Source of the DNA: DAOMNN01 sp050486545
GTDB lineage: Bacteria > Pseudomonadota > Gammaproteobacteria > Burkholderiales > Rhodocyclaceae
Reading direction: 5' to 3'
Assembly (NCBI GenBank): GCA_050486545.1
Contig: JBJHDM010000052.1
Coordinates: 1-21,849, forward strand
Length of the DNA stretch: 21,849 nt
Shown: piece after piece, positions 6,572-14,454 of the stretch
How positions within the stretch are numbered: position 1 is the first letter of the stretch
Layout of the letters: every line of letters begins with the position of its first letter
The notes under the pieces: model-generated
What the model was told of the DNA's origin: nothing
Seen by the model: only the letters and a program-made list of their open reading frames with translations
Database searches by the model: none
Program-made: the position numbers and the translations under genes

Positions 6572-7539
6572 GAGGTTTCATCGCGCTGCTGGCCTGCTGC
6601 ATCCTGGGTGCGCCCGCTCAAGCGGTTGCCGAGGAGCGGCCCTCCGATCCGGTGCTTTGGTTGGGCAAGATCGCATCGGCCGCTCAGCGGCTCAACTACA
6701 CCGGAACCTTCATCTACCAGTCGGGCAAGCATTTCGAAACTTCGCGCATCACCCACCTCGTCGATGCGGGCGGCGAGCAGGAGCGTCTCGAGGTACTGGA
6801 TGGCAGTCCTCGCGAGGTGATTCGTTCCAACAATGAAGTGCGTTGCGTGCTTCCCGACCAGAAGACCATCATCATCGATCGTGCGGGCGGTCAGCGCGGC
6901 TTTCCGGCACGTCTTCCGGCCTCCTATGTCGCGCTTGCCGAGAGTTATCGCATCAGCCTGGGGGAGGTCAGCCGGGTGGCCGGCCTCGACACACAGTTGA
7001 TCGTGCTGGAGCCGCGTGACGATCTGCGTTACGGCCACATGCTCTGGGCGGATGTCGCGTCGGGCCTGTTGCTCAAGGCCCGGACGATCGATGAGGATGG
7101 CGGGATCATCGAGCAATTCGCGTTCAGCGACGTGAAGATCGGTGGGGCGATCGATACCGATCTGCTCAAGCCGACCTACCGCAAGGATGCCGAGTGGCGG
7201 GTCATCAACGCCCACGGTGACGAACTGGGCCTGCGTGACAGCGGTTGGGAACTGACCGCACCCTTGCCGGGCTATGCGTTGAAGTCCGTGGTCCGGCGTC
7301 CGCTCGGACGCGATCGCGGGTCGATTCTTCATCTCGTGTTCAGCGACGGGCTTGCGGCGATCTCGGTGTTCATCGAACCGGTCGATCCCGACGGCATGCC
7401 GGAGGAGATGGGCGCGCTGGCGAACGGTGCGATCAACATCTATCGGCGTGCCGTCGATGGCCACCTCGTCACGGCGCTGGGCGAAGTGCCGCTTCGTGCG
7501 CTCGAGCGGCTCGGGGACGGGATCGAGCCGGGCAGATGA
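6568..7539 (+). CDS. rseB: Periplasmic sigma-E regulator RseB (MucB)
   Basis: RseB binds the periplasmic part of RseA and protects it from cleavage, so it keeps sigma-E off in the absence of stress. It has 323 residues (E. coli 318). A signal peptide is visible at residues 1-21, with a likely cut after Ala-Val-Ala. A Leu-Leu-Ala-Cys stretch at 7-10 resembles a lipobox but has too short a hydrophobic core before it. The LNYTGTFIYQSG segment and the two-domain layout (a LolA-like N-terminal domain, then a smaller C-terminal domain from about residue 215) fit the MucB/RseB family. The start codon is inside an ATGA overlap with rseA and the stop inside an ATGA overlap with rseC. Confidence 0.94.
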   Translation: MRGFIALLACCILGAPAQAVAEERPSDPVLWLGKIASAAQRLNYTGTFIYQSGKHFETSRITHLVDAGGEQERLEVLDGSPREVIRSNNEVRCVLPDQKTIIIDRAGGQRGFPARLPASYVALAESYRISLGEVSRVAGLDTQLIVLEPRDDLRYGHMLWADVASGLLLKARTIDEDGGIIEQFAFSDVKIGGAIDTDLLKPTYRKDAEWRVINAHGDELGLRDSGWELTAPLPGYALKSVVRRPLGRDRGSILHLVFSDGLAAISVFIEPVDPDGMPEEMGALANGAINIYRRAVDGHLVTALGEVPLRALERLGDGIEPGR

Positions 7540-8009
7540 TCGAGGCAAAGGCCGTTGTCGTTCGCGTCGAGCAAGGCCGGGCGTGGGTTCGGGTGAGCGA
7601 CCGGCAGGATGGGTGCGGACGCTGCGACGAGCCGGGTGGTTGCCGTTCGGTCAAGATCGCCTATGCCATCAAGCCTCCGACCGAGGTTTTCAGCGTGCCC
7701 GATCCGATCGGAGTGGCCGTGGGCGACCGGGTCCGGGTCGTCATGCAGGATGGCGCGCCCCTGCTTGGGGCGCTGGCCAGCTATGGCCTGGGGGCCGTCC
7801 TGTTGCTGGCCGGAGCGGGAGTCGGGCATCTGCTGGCGACCCCCGGAGCGGAGGATCTGTTCGCACTGGTCGGTGCGCTCCTCGGCGTCGGAGGGGCTTT
7901 CGCCGTCCATCGCGGGCTTCACCGCAGCCGCCGCTGGCGCGGTGCCTTGAAGATCGAACTTGTCAGAGATGAGGGGCCGTGCCCCCTCGAATCCGGAACG
8001 TCGTCATGA
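7536..8009 (+). CDS. rseC: Sigma-E positive regulator RseC/MucC
   Basis: This inner membrane protein of the RseC/MucC family has 157 residues. It begins with a short cytoplasmic domain holding Cys27, Cys30 and Cys36 (C-X2-C-X5-C in GCGRCDEPGGC), the family's cysteine cluster. Two membrane helices follow at about residues 75-97 and 106-125, and the tail is basic (HRGLHRSRRWRG). In E. coli RseC has a modest positive effect on sigma-E and also takes part in reduction of the SoxR/Rnf system; which role applies here cannot be read from sequence. ATGA overlaps join it to rseB upstream and degP downstream. Confidence 0.9.
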   Translation: MIEAKAVVVRVEQGRAWVRVSDRQDGCGRCDEPGGCRSVKIAYAIKPPTEVFSVPDPIGVAVGDRVRVVMQDGAPLLGALASYGLGAVLLLAGAGVGHLLATPGAEDLFALVGALLGVGGAFAVHRGLHRSRRWRGALKIELVRDEGPCPLESGTSS

Positions 8010-9409
8010 TTGGATCCAGAAACCTGTTTTCGGTGCTGCTGTTCGCCTGCGTGCTAGCCGCTTCGGTGTCGAGCACGGCAGTGGCGGCACTGCCGGATTT
8101 CACCACCCTGGTGGAGCGCCAGGGGGCGACGGTCGTCAATATCAGCACGACCCAGTCGGCACGGCCGCACCCGTTTCCGTTCCCGGGCATCGACGAGAAC
8201 GATCCGATGTTCGAGTTCTTCCGGCGTTTCATTCCCCGGGGCCCCGATTTTCCGGGTGGAGAGCGTGAAAGCCGCTCCCTCGGGTCGGGGTTCATCATCA
8301 GCGAGGACGGTTATATCCTGACCAACGCCCACGTCGTCGAGGATGCGAAGGAGATCCTGGTACGCCTGGCCGACAAGCGCGAGTTCACAGCGACCGTAAT
8401 CGGGACGGATGCCCGGACCGACGTCGCCCTGATCCGGATCGAGGCCACAGGACTGCCCGCCGTCGTGATGGGCGATCCGGAACAGCTCAAGGTCGGCGAA
8501 TGGGTGCTCGCGATCGGGTCGCCGTTCGGTTTCGAACACACGGTCACTGCGGGGATCGTCAGTGCCAAGGGGCGCAGCCTGCCGGACGAGAATTTCGTCC
8601 CGTTCATCCAGACCGACGTTGCGATCAATCCCGGAAATTCCGGCGGCCCCTTGTTCAACCTGCGCGGCGAGGTTGTCGGGATCAACTCTCAGATCTACAG
8701 CCAGACCGGCGGATTCATGGGGCTGTCGTTCGCGATCCCGATCGACGTTGCGATGGACGTGCAACGACAGCTTCGCGATTCGGGACGCGTCCGTCGGGGG
8801 CGCATCGGCGTCGGCATTCAGGAGGTCACGCGCGCGCTGGCCGAAACCTTCGGCCTGGAGCGTCCGGAAGGGGCGCTGGTGAGTTCCATCGACCCCGAAG
8901 GGCCGGCCGCCCGTGCCGGGGTGGAACTGGGCGACGTGATCGTGGATTTCGACGGCAAGCGCGTCGTCAGTTCGCGGGAATTGCCCCGGATCGTCGCCCA
9001 GGGGCGGCCAGGAAGTCCGGCGGTGATGGGGGTGATGCGTGACGGCAAGCGTGTCGAGTTGTCGGTGACCCTTGGCGAATGGGAGGAGGGCGATCGACCC
9101 GTTTCCCGCCACGAGGCCCCGAAGGAAGCTGTGCCGAACCGGCTCGGATTGGTTCTTGCGCCGGCTGGAGCCGATGCGGGAGATGGCGAAGGGCTTCGGG
9201 TCGAGCGTGCCGAAGGATCGGCCGCACGGGCCGGCATCCGTCCCGGTGACCGGATCGTGGCGGTCGTCTCTGCAGGGCGTCAGGTGCGTCCGGAGTCGGT
9301 TTCGGCCTTCGAAGCGCTGGTCGATGGCATGGACGAGGGGCAGGCGGTGACCCTGCTGGTGGGCCGTGATGCGAGCACCCTGTTCGTCAGCCTGCGGGTG
9401 GGAGAATGA
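8006..9409 (+). CDS. degP: Periplasmic serine protease DegP/MucD (HtrA family)
   Basis: This is an HtrA-type protease and chaperone that removes misfolded envelope proteins. It has 467 residues. A signal peptide covers residues 1-27 (cut after Ala-Val-Ala). The catalytic triad is His109 (TNAHVV), Asp139 (RTDVAL) and Ser212 (NPGNSGGPLF). Two PDZ domains follow, the first from about residue 265 (containing EGALVSSIDPEGPAARAGVE) and the second from about 380 (EGSAARAGIRPGDRI). The frame is open to 7979, but the ATG at 8006 overlaps the rseC stop as ATGA and begins directly with the signal peptide. Position after rseC identifies it as the MucD equivalent. The assignment between DegP and DegQ-like names is by synteny only. 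Confidence 0.94.
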   Translation: MIGSRNLFSVLLFACVLAASVSSTAVAALPDFTTLVERQGATVVNISTTQSARPHPFPFPGIDENDPMFEFFRRFIPRGPDFPGGERESRSLGSGFIISEDGYILTNAHVVEDAKEILVRLADKREFTATVIGTDARTDVALIRIEATGLPAVVMGDPEQLKVGEWVLAIGSPFGFEHTVTAGIVSAKGRSLPDENFVPFIQTDVAINPGNSGGPLFNLRGEVVGINSQIYSQTGGFMGLSFAIPIDVAMDVQRQLRDSGRVRRGRIGVGIQEVTRALAETFGLERPEGALVSSIDPEGPAARAGVELGDVIVDFDGKRVVSSRELPRIVAQGRPGSPAVMGVMRDGKRVELSVTLGEWEEGDRPVSRHEAPKEAVPNRLGLVLAPAGADAGDGEGLRVERAEGSAARAGIRPGDRIVAVVSAGRQVRPESVSAFEALVDGMDEGQAVTLLVGRDASTLFVSLRVGE

Positions 9410-9672
9410 AGGCAGGGCGCGAGCTGACGGTCCTGAGCCGCGAATGGTGTCATCTGTGCCATGAACTGGTCGAAGCGCTGGAGCCGATCGCGCTGGAACT
9501 CGGCTGGAGCGTTCGCGTCGTCGACGTGGACGAGGACCCGGTACTCGAGGAGCGGTGGAACGAATGGGTTCCGGTGGTTCTCGCAGGGGAGGTGGAACTG
9601 TGCCACCACCACCTGGACGAAGCGGCCATTCGTGCCCATTGCACCGGTTTTCCGCTAGAATCCGCACCTTAG
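9406..9672 (+). CDS. Glutaredoxin-like thiol protein (DUF836 type)
   Basis: This is an 88-residue thioredoxin-fold protein with no signal peptide, so probably cytoplasmic. The redox motif WCHLCH has Cys15 and Cys18. The expected cis-proline is Pro56 (WVPVVLAG), and two further Cys are at 66 and 79. Size and order match the small glutaredoxin family often labelled DUF836 (YbbN/YfcG-like names do not apply). Its true substrate is unknown; it lacks the CPYC of classical glutaredoxins. The start codon overlaps the degP stop (ATGA), making it the sixth gene of the sigma-E operon here. In Pseudomonas, as I recall, degP(mucD) is followed by lepA without this gene. Confidence 0.8.
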   Translation: MKAGRELTVLSREWCHLCHELVEALEPIALELGWSVRVVDVDEDPVLEERWNEWVPVVLAGEVELCHHHLDEAAIRAHCTGFPLESAP

Positions 9673-9694
9673 GACCGGTCGTGTCGATCGGTTC
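9672..9694 (+). other. Stem-loop at the end of the rpoE operon
   Basis: Bases 9672-9681 can pair with 9685-9694 over ten positions, including two G-U pairs, around a three-base loop. The stem starts at the last base of the glutaredoxin-like stop codon. There is no immediate T-run; a short CCTTTTCC lies at 9708-9715. It is therefore more likely an mRNA 3'-end or stabilising hairpin than a classical intrinsic terminator. Confidence 0.4.
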
Positions 9695-9715
9695 CTGACA
9701 GGCTCGACCTTTTCC

Positions 9716-9737
9716 ACCGGGTGCAGGGCCGGTTTTT
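9716..9737 (+). terminator. Weak candidate terminator before lepA
   Basis: ACCGG (9716-9720) and CCGGT (9729-9733) form a 5-bp stem with an 8-nt loop, followed directly by T residues to 9737. The short stem makes this a low-confidence terminator for the rpoE operon. Together with the stem-loop at 9672-9694 it could end or attenuate transcription in the 170-base gap before lepA. Confidence 0.3.
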
Positions 9738-9749
9738 CCCGCCAGTTTC

Positions 9750-9790
9750 GCCGGGCTTGATCCGCATTCCGATGGGTCGCTCAAGCCGGC
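9750..9790 (+). other. Hairpin in the lepA leader region
   Basis: GGCTTGA (9754-9760) pairs with TCAAGCC (9781-9787). The pairing extends by GCC (9750-9752) with GGC (9788-9790) across one bulged G, giving a ten-pair stem and a 20-nt loop. It lies about 50 bases before the lepA ATG and has no T-run after it. It could be a 5' leader structure or an operator; I recognise no known riboswitch. The rest of this gap (to 9842) holds a GGGATCCC palindrome at 9805-9812 and a seven-T run just before lepA, with no convincing promoter. Confidence 0.35.
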
Positions 9791-9842
9791 GTCGCGAGTC
9801 GACGGGGATCCCGGACCGAAGTCACCCTTTTTTTGTTGTCCG

Positions 9843-11639
9843 ATGCAACACATCCGAAACTTCTCGATCATTGCGCATATCGATCACGGCAAGTCCACGC
9901 TGGCCGATCGTCTGATCCATTTTTGCGGCGGACTGTCCGATCGCGAGATGGAGGAACAGGTCCTGGACTCGATGGATATCGAGCGCGAACGGGGCATCAC
10001 GATCAAGGCGCAGACTGCGGCACTTGAGTACCGGGCGAAGGATGGACAGGTCTACAACCTCAACCTCATCGATACGCCGGGTCACGTCGATTTCTCCTAC
10101 GAGGTGAGCCGCTCGCTGTCGGCCTGCGAAGGTGCGTTGCTCGTCGTGGACGCTTCCCAGGGTGTCGAAGCACAGACCGTCGCGAACTGCTACACGGCAA
10201 TCGAACAGGATGTCGAGGTCGTTCCTGTACTCAACAAGATCGACCTGCCGGCCGCCGATCCGGAGTCCGCCCGCAAGGAGATCGAGGATGTCATCGGCGT
10301 CGATGCTTCCGAAGCCGTCCTGTGTTCGGCCAAGACCGGGCTGGGTATCGAGGAGGTGCTGGAGACGGTGGTGCACCGCGTGCCACCCCCCAAGGGCGAT
10401 CCGTCCGCGCCGCTGAAGGCGCTGATCATCGATTCCTGGTTCGACAACTATGTCGGCGTGGTGATGCTGGTGCGCGTGGTCGACGGTGTGTTGCGTCCGA
10501 AGGACCGGATCCTGCTGATGTCCAACGGTGCGCAGTATCCGTGCGACCAGGTCGGGGTCTTCACGCCGCGTTCGGTTCAGCGCACACAGCTCTCGGCCGG
10601 CGAGGTTGGATTCGTCATCGCCGGGATCAAGGAACTGGAGGCCGCCAAGGTCGGTGATACGGTCACGCTGGCGACGCGACCGGCGTCCGAGCCGCTGCCG
10701 GGCTTCCGCGAGATCAAGCCGCAGGTGTTCGCCGGGCTCTATCCCGTGGAGTCGAGCGAATACGATCAGCTGCGCGAATCGCTCGAGAAGCTCCGGCTCA
10801 ACGATGCCTCGCTGCGGTTCGAGCCCGAAGTCTCGCAAGCGCTGGGCTTCGGCTTTCGTTGCGGCTTTCTCGGCATGCTGCACATGGACATCGTCCAGGA
10901 GCGGCTCGAGCGCGAGTTCGACATGGATCTCATCACGACCGCGCCGACGGTCGTCTACGAGGTCGTCATGAACAGCGGAGAGATCCTCCGCATCGAGAAT
11001 CCGGCCAAGTTGCCGGATCTCTCCAAGGTTGCCGAGATCCGCGAACCGATCATCCGGGCCACGATCTTCATGCCGCAGGACTACGTCGGACCGGTCATCA
11101 CGCTGTGCAACCAGAAGCGGGGTGCCCAGGTCGACATGCGCTATCACGGACGGCAGGTCCAGCTGATCTACGACATGCCGATGAACGAGGTCGTGATGGA
11201 CTTCTTCGACCGGCTCAAGTCCGTTTCCCGCGGCTATGCTTCGCTCGATTACGAGTTCAAGGAGTACCGAACGGCCGACCTCGTCAAGCTCGACCTCCTC
11301 GTGGGGGGCGAGAAGGTCGATGCGCTGTCCGTGATCGTGCACCGGGCAAGCGCGCAGTACCGCGGGCGCGAGCTCGCCGCAAAGCTGCGTCAGCTCATTC
11401 CGCGGCAGATGTTCGATGTCGCCGTGCAGGCGGCGATCGGATCGCACATCATCGCGCGCGAAACGATCAAGGCCTTGCGCAAGAACGTGCTCGCCAAGTG
11501 TTACGGCGGGGACATCACGCGCAAACGCAAGCTGCTGGAGAAGCAGAAAGAAGGCAAGAAGCGCATGAAGCAGGTGGGCAACGTGGAGATTCCCCAGGAG
11601 GCGTTCCTGGCGGTCCTGCGCACCGACGAAGGGAAGTAG
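9843..11639 (+). CDS. lepA: Elongation factor 4 (LepA/EF4) GTPase
   Basis: LepA is a ribosome-binding translational GTPase linked to back-translocation and to 30S subunit biogenesis or initiation. It has 598 residues, the standard length. GTPase motifs are AHIDHGKST (residues 11-19), DTPGH (77-81) and NKID (131-134), followed by EF-G-like domains and the C-terminal domain unique to LepA, with the basic GGDITRKRKLLEKQKEGKK helix. The start MQHIRNFSIIAHIDHGK is the family norm, so the ATG at 9843 is firm. No Shine-Dalgarno sequence is visible before it; the preceding bases are a seven-T run and TTGTCC. The gene is followed by lepB after 37 nt, the usual lepA-lepB pair. Confidence 0.97.
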   Translation: MQHIRNFSIIAHIDHGKSTLADRLIHFCGGLSDREMEEQVLDSMDIERERGITIKAQTAALEYRAKDGQVYNLNLIDTPGHVDFSYEVSRSLSACEGALLVVDASQGVEAQTVANCYTAIEQDVEVVPVLNKIDLPAADPESARKEIEDVIGVDASEAVLCSAKTGLGIEEVLETVVHRVPPPKGDPSAPLKALIIDSWFDNYVGVVMLVRVVDGVLRPKDRILLMSNGAQYPCDQVGVFTPRSVQRTQLSAGEVGFVIAGIKELEAAKVGDTVTLATRPASEPLPGFREIKPQVFAGLYPVESSEYDQLRESLEKLRLNDASLRFEPEVSQALGFGFRCGFLGMLHMDIVQERLEREFDMDLITTAPTVVYEVVMNSGEILRIENPAKLPDLSKVAEIREPIIRATIFMPQDYVGPVITLCNQKRGAQVDMRYHGRQVQLIYDMPMNEVVMDFFDRLKSVSRGYASLDYEFKEYRTADLVKLDLLVGGEKVDALSVIVHRASAQYRGRELAAKLRQLIPRQMFDVAVQAAIGSHIIARETIKALRKNVLAKCYGGDITRKRKLLEKQKEGKKRMKQVGNVEIPQEAFLAVLRTDEGK

Positions 11640-11676
11640 TCCTTCCGCAACGTCGATTAACCGAAATGGAGACCCG

Positions 11677-12465
11677 GTGAATTTCGCTCTGATCCTGTTC
11701 GTGCTGCTGGTCGCAACCGGTGTGCTCTGGTTCTTCGACTACTTCCATGCCCGCAAGAAGCGCGAGCCTGGCGCACCTGCGCCGGTGTGGGTCGAGTATG
11801 GCGCCAGCTTCTTTCCGGTCATCCTGATCGTGTTCGTGCTGCGCTCGTTCGTCATCGAGCCGTTCAAGATTCCGTCCGGATCGATGATCCCGACGCTCGT
11901 CGTCGGCGATTTCATCCTTGTCAACAAATGGACCTACGGGATCCGCCTGCCGATCGTGAACAAGAAGGTCGTCAACGTCAATGATCCGCAGCGTGGCGAC
12001 GTCATGGTATTCCGCTATCCCGCCGATCCGTCGCTCGACTACATCAAGCGGGTTGTCGGCCTGCCCGGGGATCGGGTGGAGTATCATGACAAGCGCTTGC
12101 GCATCAACGGCGAAACGATCGAGCTGGTCGCCCGCGAGGACTATCTCCATCCCGATCGGCTCTACTACTCGCCTCAATATGACGAGACCCTCGGCGAAAT
12201 CTCGCACGCGGTGCTGATCGAGAAGGAAATCCCCCCGTTCATCCCGCAGGTCATGGATTTCCCCTACCGTCAGAACTGCACCTATACTACGTCGGGCGTG
12301 ACCTGTGTCGTGCCGGAGGGTCACTACTTCGTCATGGGTGACAATCGTGACGCGAGCAGCGACAGCCGGGTGTGGGGCTTCGTGCCGGACGGCAACATCG
12401 TCGGGAGAGCGTTCTTCATCTGGTTCAATTTCAGCGACATGAAGCGAATTGGGGGGTTCAATTGA
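11677..12465 (+). CDS. lepB: Signal peptidase I (LepB), GTG start
   Basis: LepB is the inner membrane protease that cuts signal peptides from exported proteins. It has 262 residues. Two hydrophobic segments lie near the N-terminus (about 3-20 and 45-58), separated by a basic cytoplasmic loop (HARKKRE). The catalytic dyad is Ser69 in PSGSMIPTL and Lys124 in DYIKRVVGLPGD, and the conserved GDNRDASSDSR box is near the C-terminus. Two Cys flank the segment before that box, as in several gammaproteobacterial LepB proteins. The GTG at 11677 is chosen because GGAG lies five bases before it and the protein then begins with MNFALILFVLL. It is shorter than E. coli LepB (324) but normal for the Pseudomonas type. 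Confidence 0.95.
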   Translation: MNFALILFVLLVATGVLWFFDYFHARKKREPGAPAPVWVEYGASFFPVILIVFVLRSFVIEPFKIPSGSMIPTLVVGDFILVNKWTYGIRLPIVNKKVVNVNDPQRGDVMVFRYPADPSLDYIKRVVGLPGDRVEYHDKRLRINGETIELVAREDYLHPDRLYYSPQYDETLGEISHAVLIEKEIPPFIPQVMDFPYRQNCTYTTSGVTCVVPEGHYFVMGDNRDASSDSRVWGFVPDGNIVGRAFFIWFNFSDMKRIGGFN

Positions 12466-12476
12466 GAGGGGATTGC

Positions 12477-12842
12477 ATGCGTACGCGAAACGGGCAGCAG
12501 GGCCTCAGCCTCATCGGCTTGCTCATCGTCGGCGGCTTGCTGGCATTCGTGCTGCTGATCGGATTCCGGGCAGTGCCTGCGGTCAACGAGTATTTCGCCG
12601 TCAAACGGAACATCACGGTCATCGCGCAGGAGGGCGACGGCGGCGCGACCATGACCGAACTGCGCCGCAGCTTCGATCGCCGCGCCCATATCGATGACAT
12701 CGTCACGATCACCGGGACGGATCTGGATATCTACAAGCAGGGCGGCAAGGTGATCGTCGAGGTCCATTACTCGAGAAAGGTGCCGATTGCCGGCAATGTG
12801 AGCCTGCTGTTCGACTTTTCCGCGACCACGGCGAACCGCTAG
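12477..12842 (+). CDS. DUF4845 membrane-anchored protein
   Basis: This 121-residue protein has one hydrophobic segment at about residues 10-31, preceded by a short basic N-terminus (MRTRNGQQG), and then a soluble domain of about 90 residues. It matches the uncharacterised DUF4845 family, which sits between lepB and rnc in many gamma- and betaproteobacteria. The N-terminus, with a Gly before a Leu-Ser-Leu-Ile helix, resembles a type IV prepilin leader, but the usual Glu at mature position 5 is a Gly. AGGGGA lies four bases before the ATG. Its stop codon TAG shares its G with the GTG start of rnc, so the two are likely coupled. Function is unknown. Confidence 0.82.
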   Translation: MRTRNGQQGLSLIGLLIVGGLLAFVLLIGFRAVPAVNEYFAVKRNITVIAQEGDGGATMTELRRSFDRRAHIDDIVTITGTDLDIYKQGGKVIVEVHYSRKVPIAGNVSLLFDFSATTANR

Positions 12843-13519
12843 TGGGTGCAGGGCTGGATCGCCTGCAGCGCAGGCTGGGGTACGTCTTTCGCGATCGGGC
12901 GCTGCTGGAACAGGCGCTCACGCATCGCAGCTTCGGTCAGCCCAACAACGAACGCCTCGAGTTCCTGGGGGACAGCATCCTCAACTGCGTCATCGCGATG
13001 GTGCTCTACGAGCGCTTCGGGCAGATGCGGGAAGGCGAGCTGTCGCGCCTGCGCGCGTCGCTGGTTCGTCAGGAAGGCCTGCATCGCGTAGCCCTCGGCC
13101 TGGACCTGGGAGAAGAGCTGCGACTCGGTGAAGGAGAACTCAAGAGCGGGGGCTTCCGGCGCCCGTCGATCCTTGCCGATGCACTCGAAGCGGTGTTCGC
13201 TGCCGTTCATCTGGACGGCGGGTTCGAGACGGCCCGGTCGGTCGTCGCCCGGCTGTACCAGCCGCTGGTCGAGGAGATCGATCCCGGAATCGCCCGCAAG
13301 GATCCAAAGACGGCGCTGCAGGAATATCTCCAGGCCCGCAAGCTGCCGCTTCCGGCCTACGTCACCGTCGAGATCCGCGGCGAAGCGCATGCACAGGAAT
13401 TCGAGGTGCAATGCGTGGTCGAAGCCTTCGAACTGCGTGCCACCGGCCGCGGGGCGAGCCGACGGGCAGCCGAGCAGGAAGCGGCCCAGGTGGCGCTGGA
13501 GTCCCTGGAGAAGACATGA
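12842..13519 (+). CDS. rnc: Ribonuclease III, GTG start
   Basis: RNase III cuts double-stranded RNA, including the rRNA precursor, and turns over selected mRNAs. It has 225 residues (E. coli 226). The signature NERLEFLGDSIL gives the catalytic Glu40 and Asp44; the second acidic pair is Asp113 and Glu116 in LADALEAVFA. The double-stranded RNA binding domain runs from about residue 152 to the end (DPKTALQEYLQ to AAEQEAAQVALE). The GTG start overlaps the last base of the previous stop (TAGTG), and the stop overlaps the era start (ATGA at 13516). The rnc-era-recO order is conserved widely. Confidence 0.96.
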   Translation: MGAGLDRLQRRLGYVFRDRALLEQALTHRSFGQPNNERLEFLGDSILNCVIAMVLYERFGQMREGELSRLRASLVRQEGLHRVALGLDLGEELRLGEGELKSGGFRRPSILADALEAVFAAVHLDGGFETARSVVARLYQPLVEEIDPGIARKDPKTALQEYLQARKLPLPAYVTVEIRGEAHAQEFEVQCVVEAFELRATGRGASRRAAEQEAAQVALESLEKT

Positions 13520-14436
13520 CGAGCGATACGGAACAGGGTGCTTGCGCGGCGGACGACGCGTACCGTACCGGATTCGTCGCGATCGTCGGACGCCCGAACG
13601 TCGGCAAGTCGACGCTGCTCAATCGCCTTATCGGGCAGAAGATCAGCATCGTCTCGCGCAAGGCGCAGACGACGCGTCATCGCGTGACCGGCATCCTGAC
13701 CGAAGTCGATGCGCAGTTCGTGTTCGTCGACACCCCCGGTTTCCAGACCCGCCATCGCAACGCCCTGAACCGGACCATGAATCGCGCGGTGACGCAGGCG
13801 CTCGCCGAGGTCGATGTCGTTTTCCTGGTCGTCGAGGCAGGGCGGTTCGGCGACGAGGACCGGCGCGTCGTCGAAGTGCTTCCACGCGACGCGAAAGTGG
13901 TGCTGGTGATCAACAAGGTCGACCGCCTGGCGGACAAGACGCGGCTGTTGCCGTTCATCGCACAGATGAGCGAGGTTTATCCGTCCGAGGAAATCGTTCC
14001 GCTCAGTGCGGAGAAGGGTACCCACGTCCCTGAACTGATCGCCGCCGCCAGGCTCTTGCTGCCGCTCGGGGCGCCGATGTTCGATCCCGACGACATCACC
14101 GATCGCAGCGAGCGCTTCCTGGCCTCGGAGTTCCTGCGCGAGAAGCTTTTCCGGCTGCTCGGCGACGAGTTGCCCTACGGCATGACGGTGGAAATCGAGA
14201 AGTTCGAGACCGAAGGGAACCTGCGCCGGATTTTCGCCGCGGTGATCGTGGACCGTGCCAGCCACAAGGGCATCGTCATCGGCAAGGGCGGGGAGCAACT
14301 GAAGCGGATCTCCTCGGAAGCGCGCGTCGAACTCGAGAAGCTCTTCGATGCCAAGGTCTATCTAGAGGTCTGGGTCAAGGTCAAGAGCGGCTGGGCGGAC
14401 GACGAGCGCGCACTCAAGAGCCTTGGTTACGAATAG
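13516..14436 (+). CDS. era: GTPase Era
   Basis: Era is a GTPase with an RNA-binding KH domain that binds 16S rRNA near its 3' end during 30S assembly. It has 306 residues. GTPase motifs are GRPNVGKST (residues 25-33), DTPGF and NKVD, followed by the C-terminal KH domain with GIVIGKGGEQLKRI. The frame is open to 13411, but the ATG at 13516 is in an ATGA overlap with rnc and gives normal length; the first 17 residues are a short acidic extension. It is separated from recO by 18 nt. Confidence 0.97.
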   Translation: MTSDTEQGACAADDAYRTGFVAIVGRPNVGKSTLLNRLIGQKISIVSRKAQTTRHRVTGILTEVDAQFVFVDTPGFQTRHRNALNRTMNRAVTQALAEVDVVFLVVEAGRFGDEDRRVVEVLPRDAKVVLVINKVDRLADKTRLLPFIAQMSEVYPSEEIVPLSAEKGTHVPELIAAARLLLPLGAPMFDPDDITDRSERFLASEFLREKLFRLLGDELPYGMTVEIEKFETEGNLRRIFAAVIVDRASHKGIVIGKGGEQLKRISSEARVELEKLFDAKVYLEVWVKVKSGWADDERALKSLGYE

Positions 14437-14454
14437 TCCGCAACCGGGGGCTTC

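Noticed and set aside
8054..9871. Long minus-strand open frame (605 codons) opposite degP
   Set aside because: Its translation is Arg/Pro/His-rich with no domain, which is typical of an antisense shadow. DegP with full catalytic residues occupies the plus strand.
9822..11447. Long minus-strand open frame (541 codons) opposite lepA
   Set aside because: It is the antisense shadow of lepA; composition is skewed to Asp, Arg and His with no motif or ribosome binding site.
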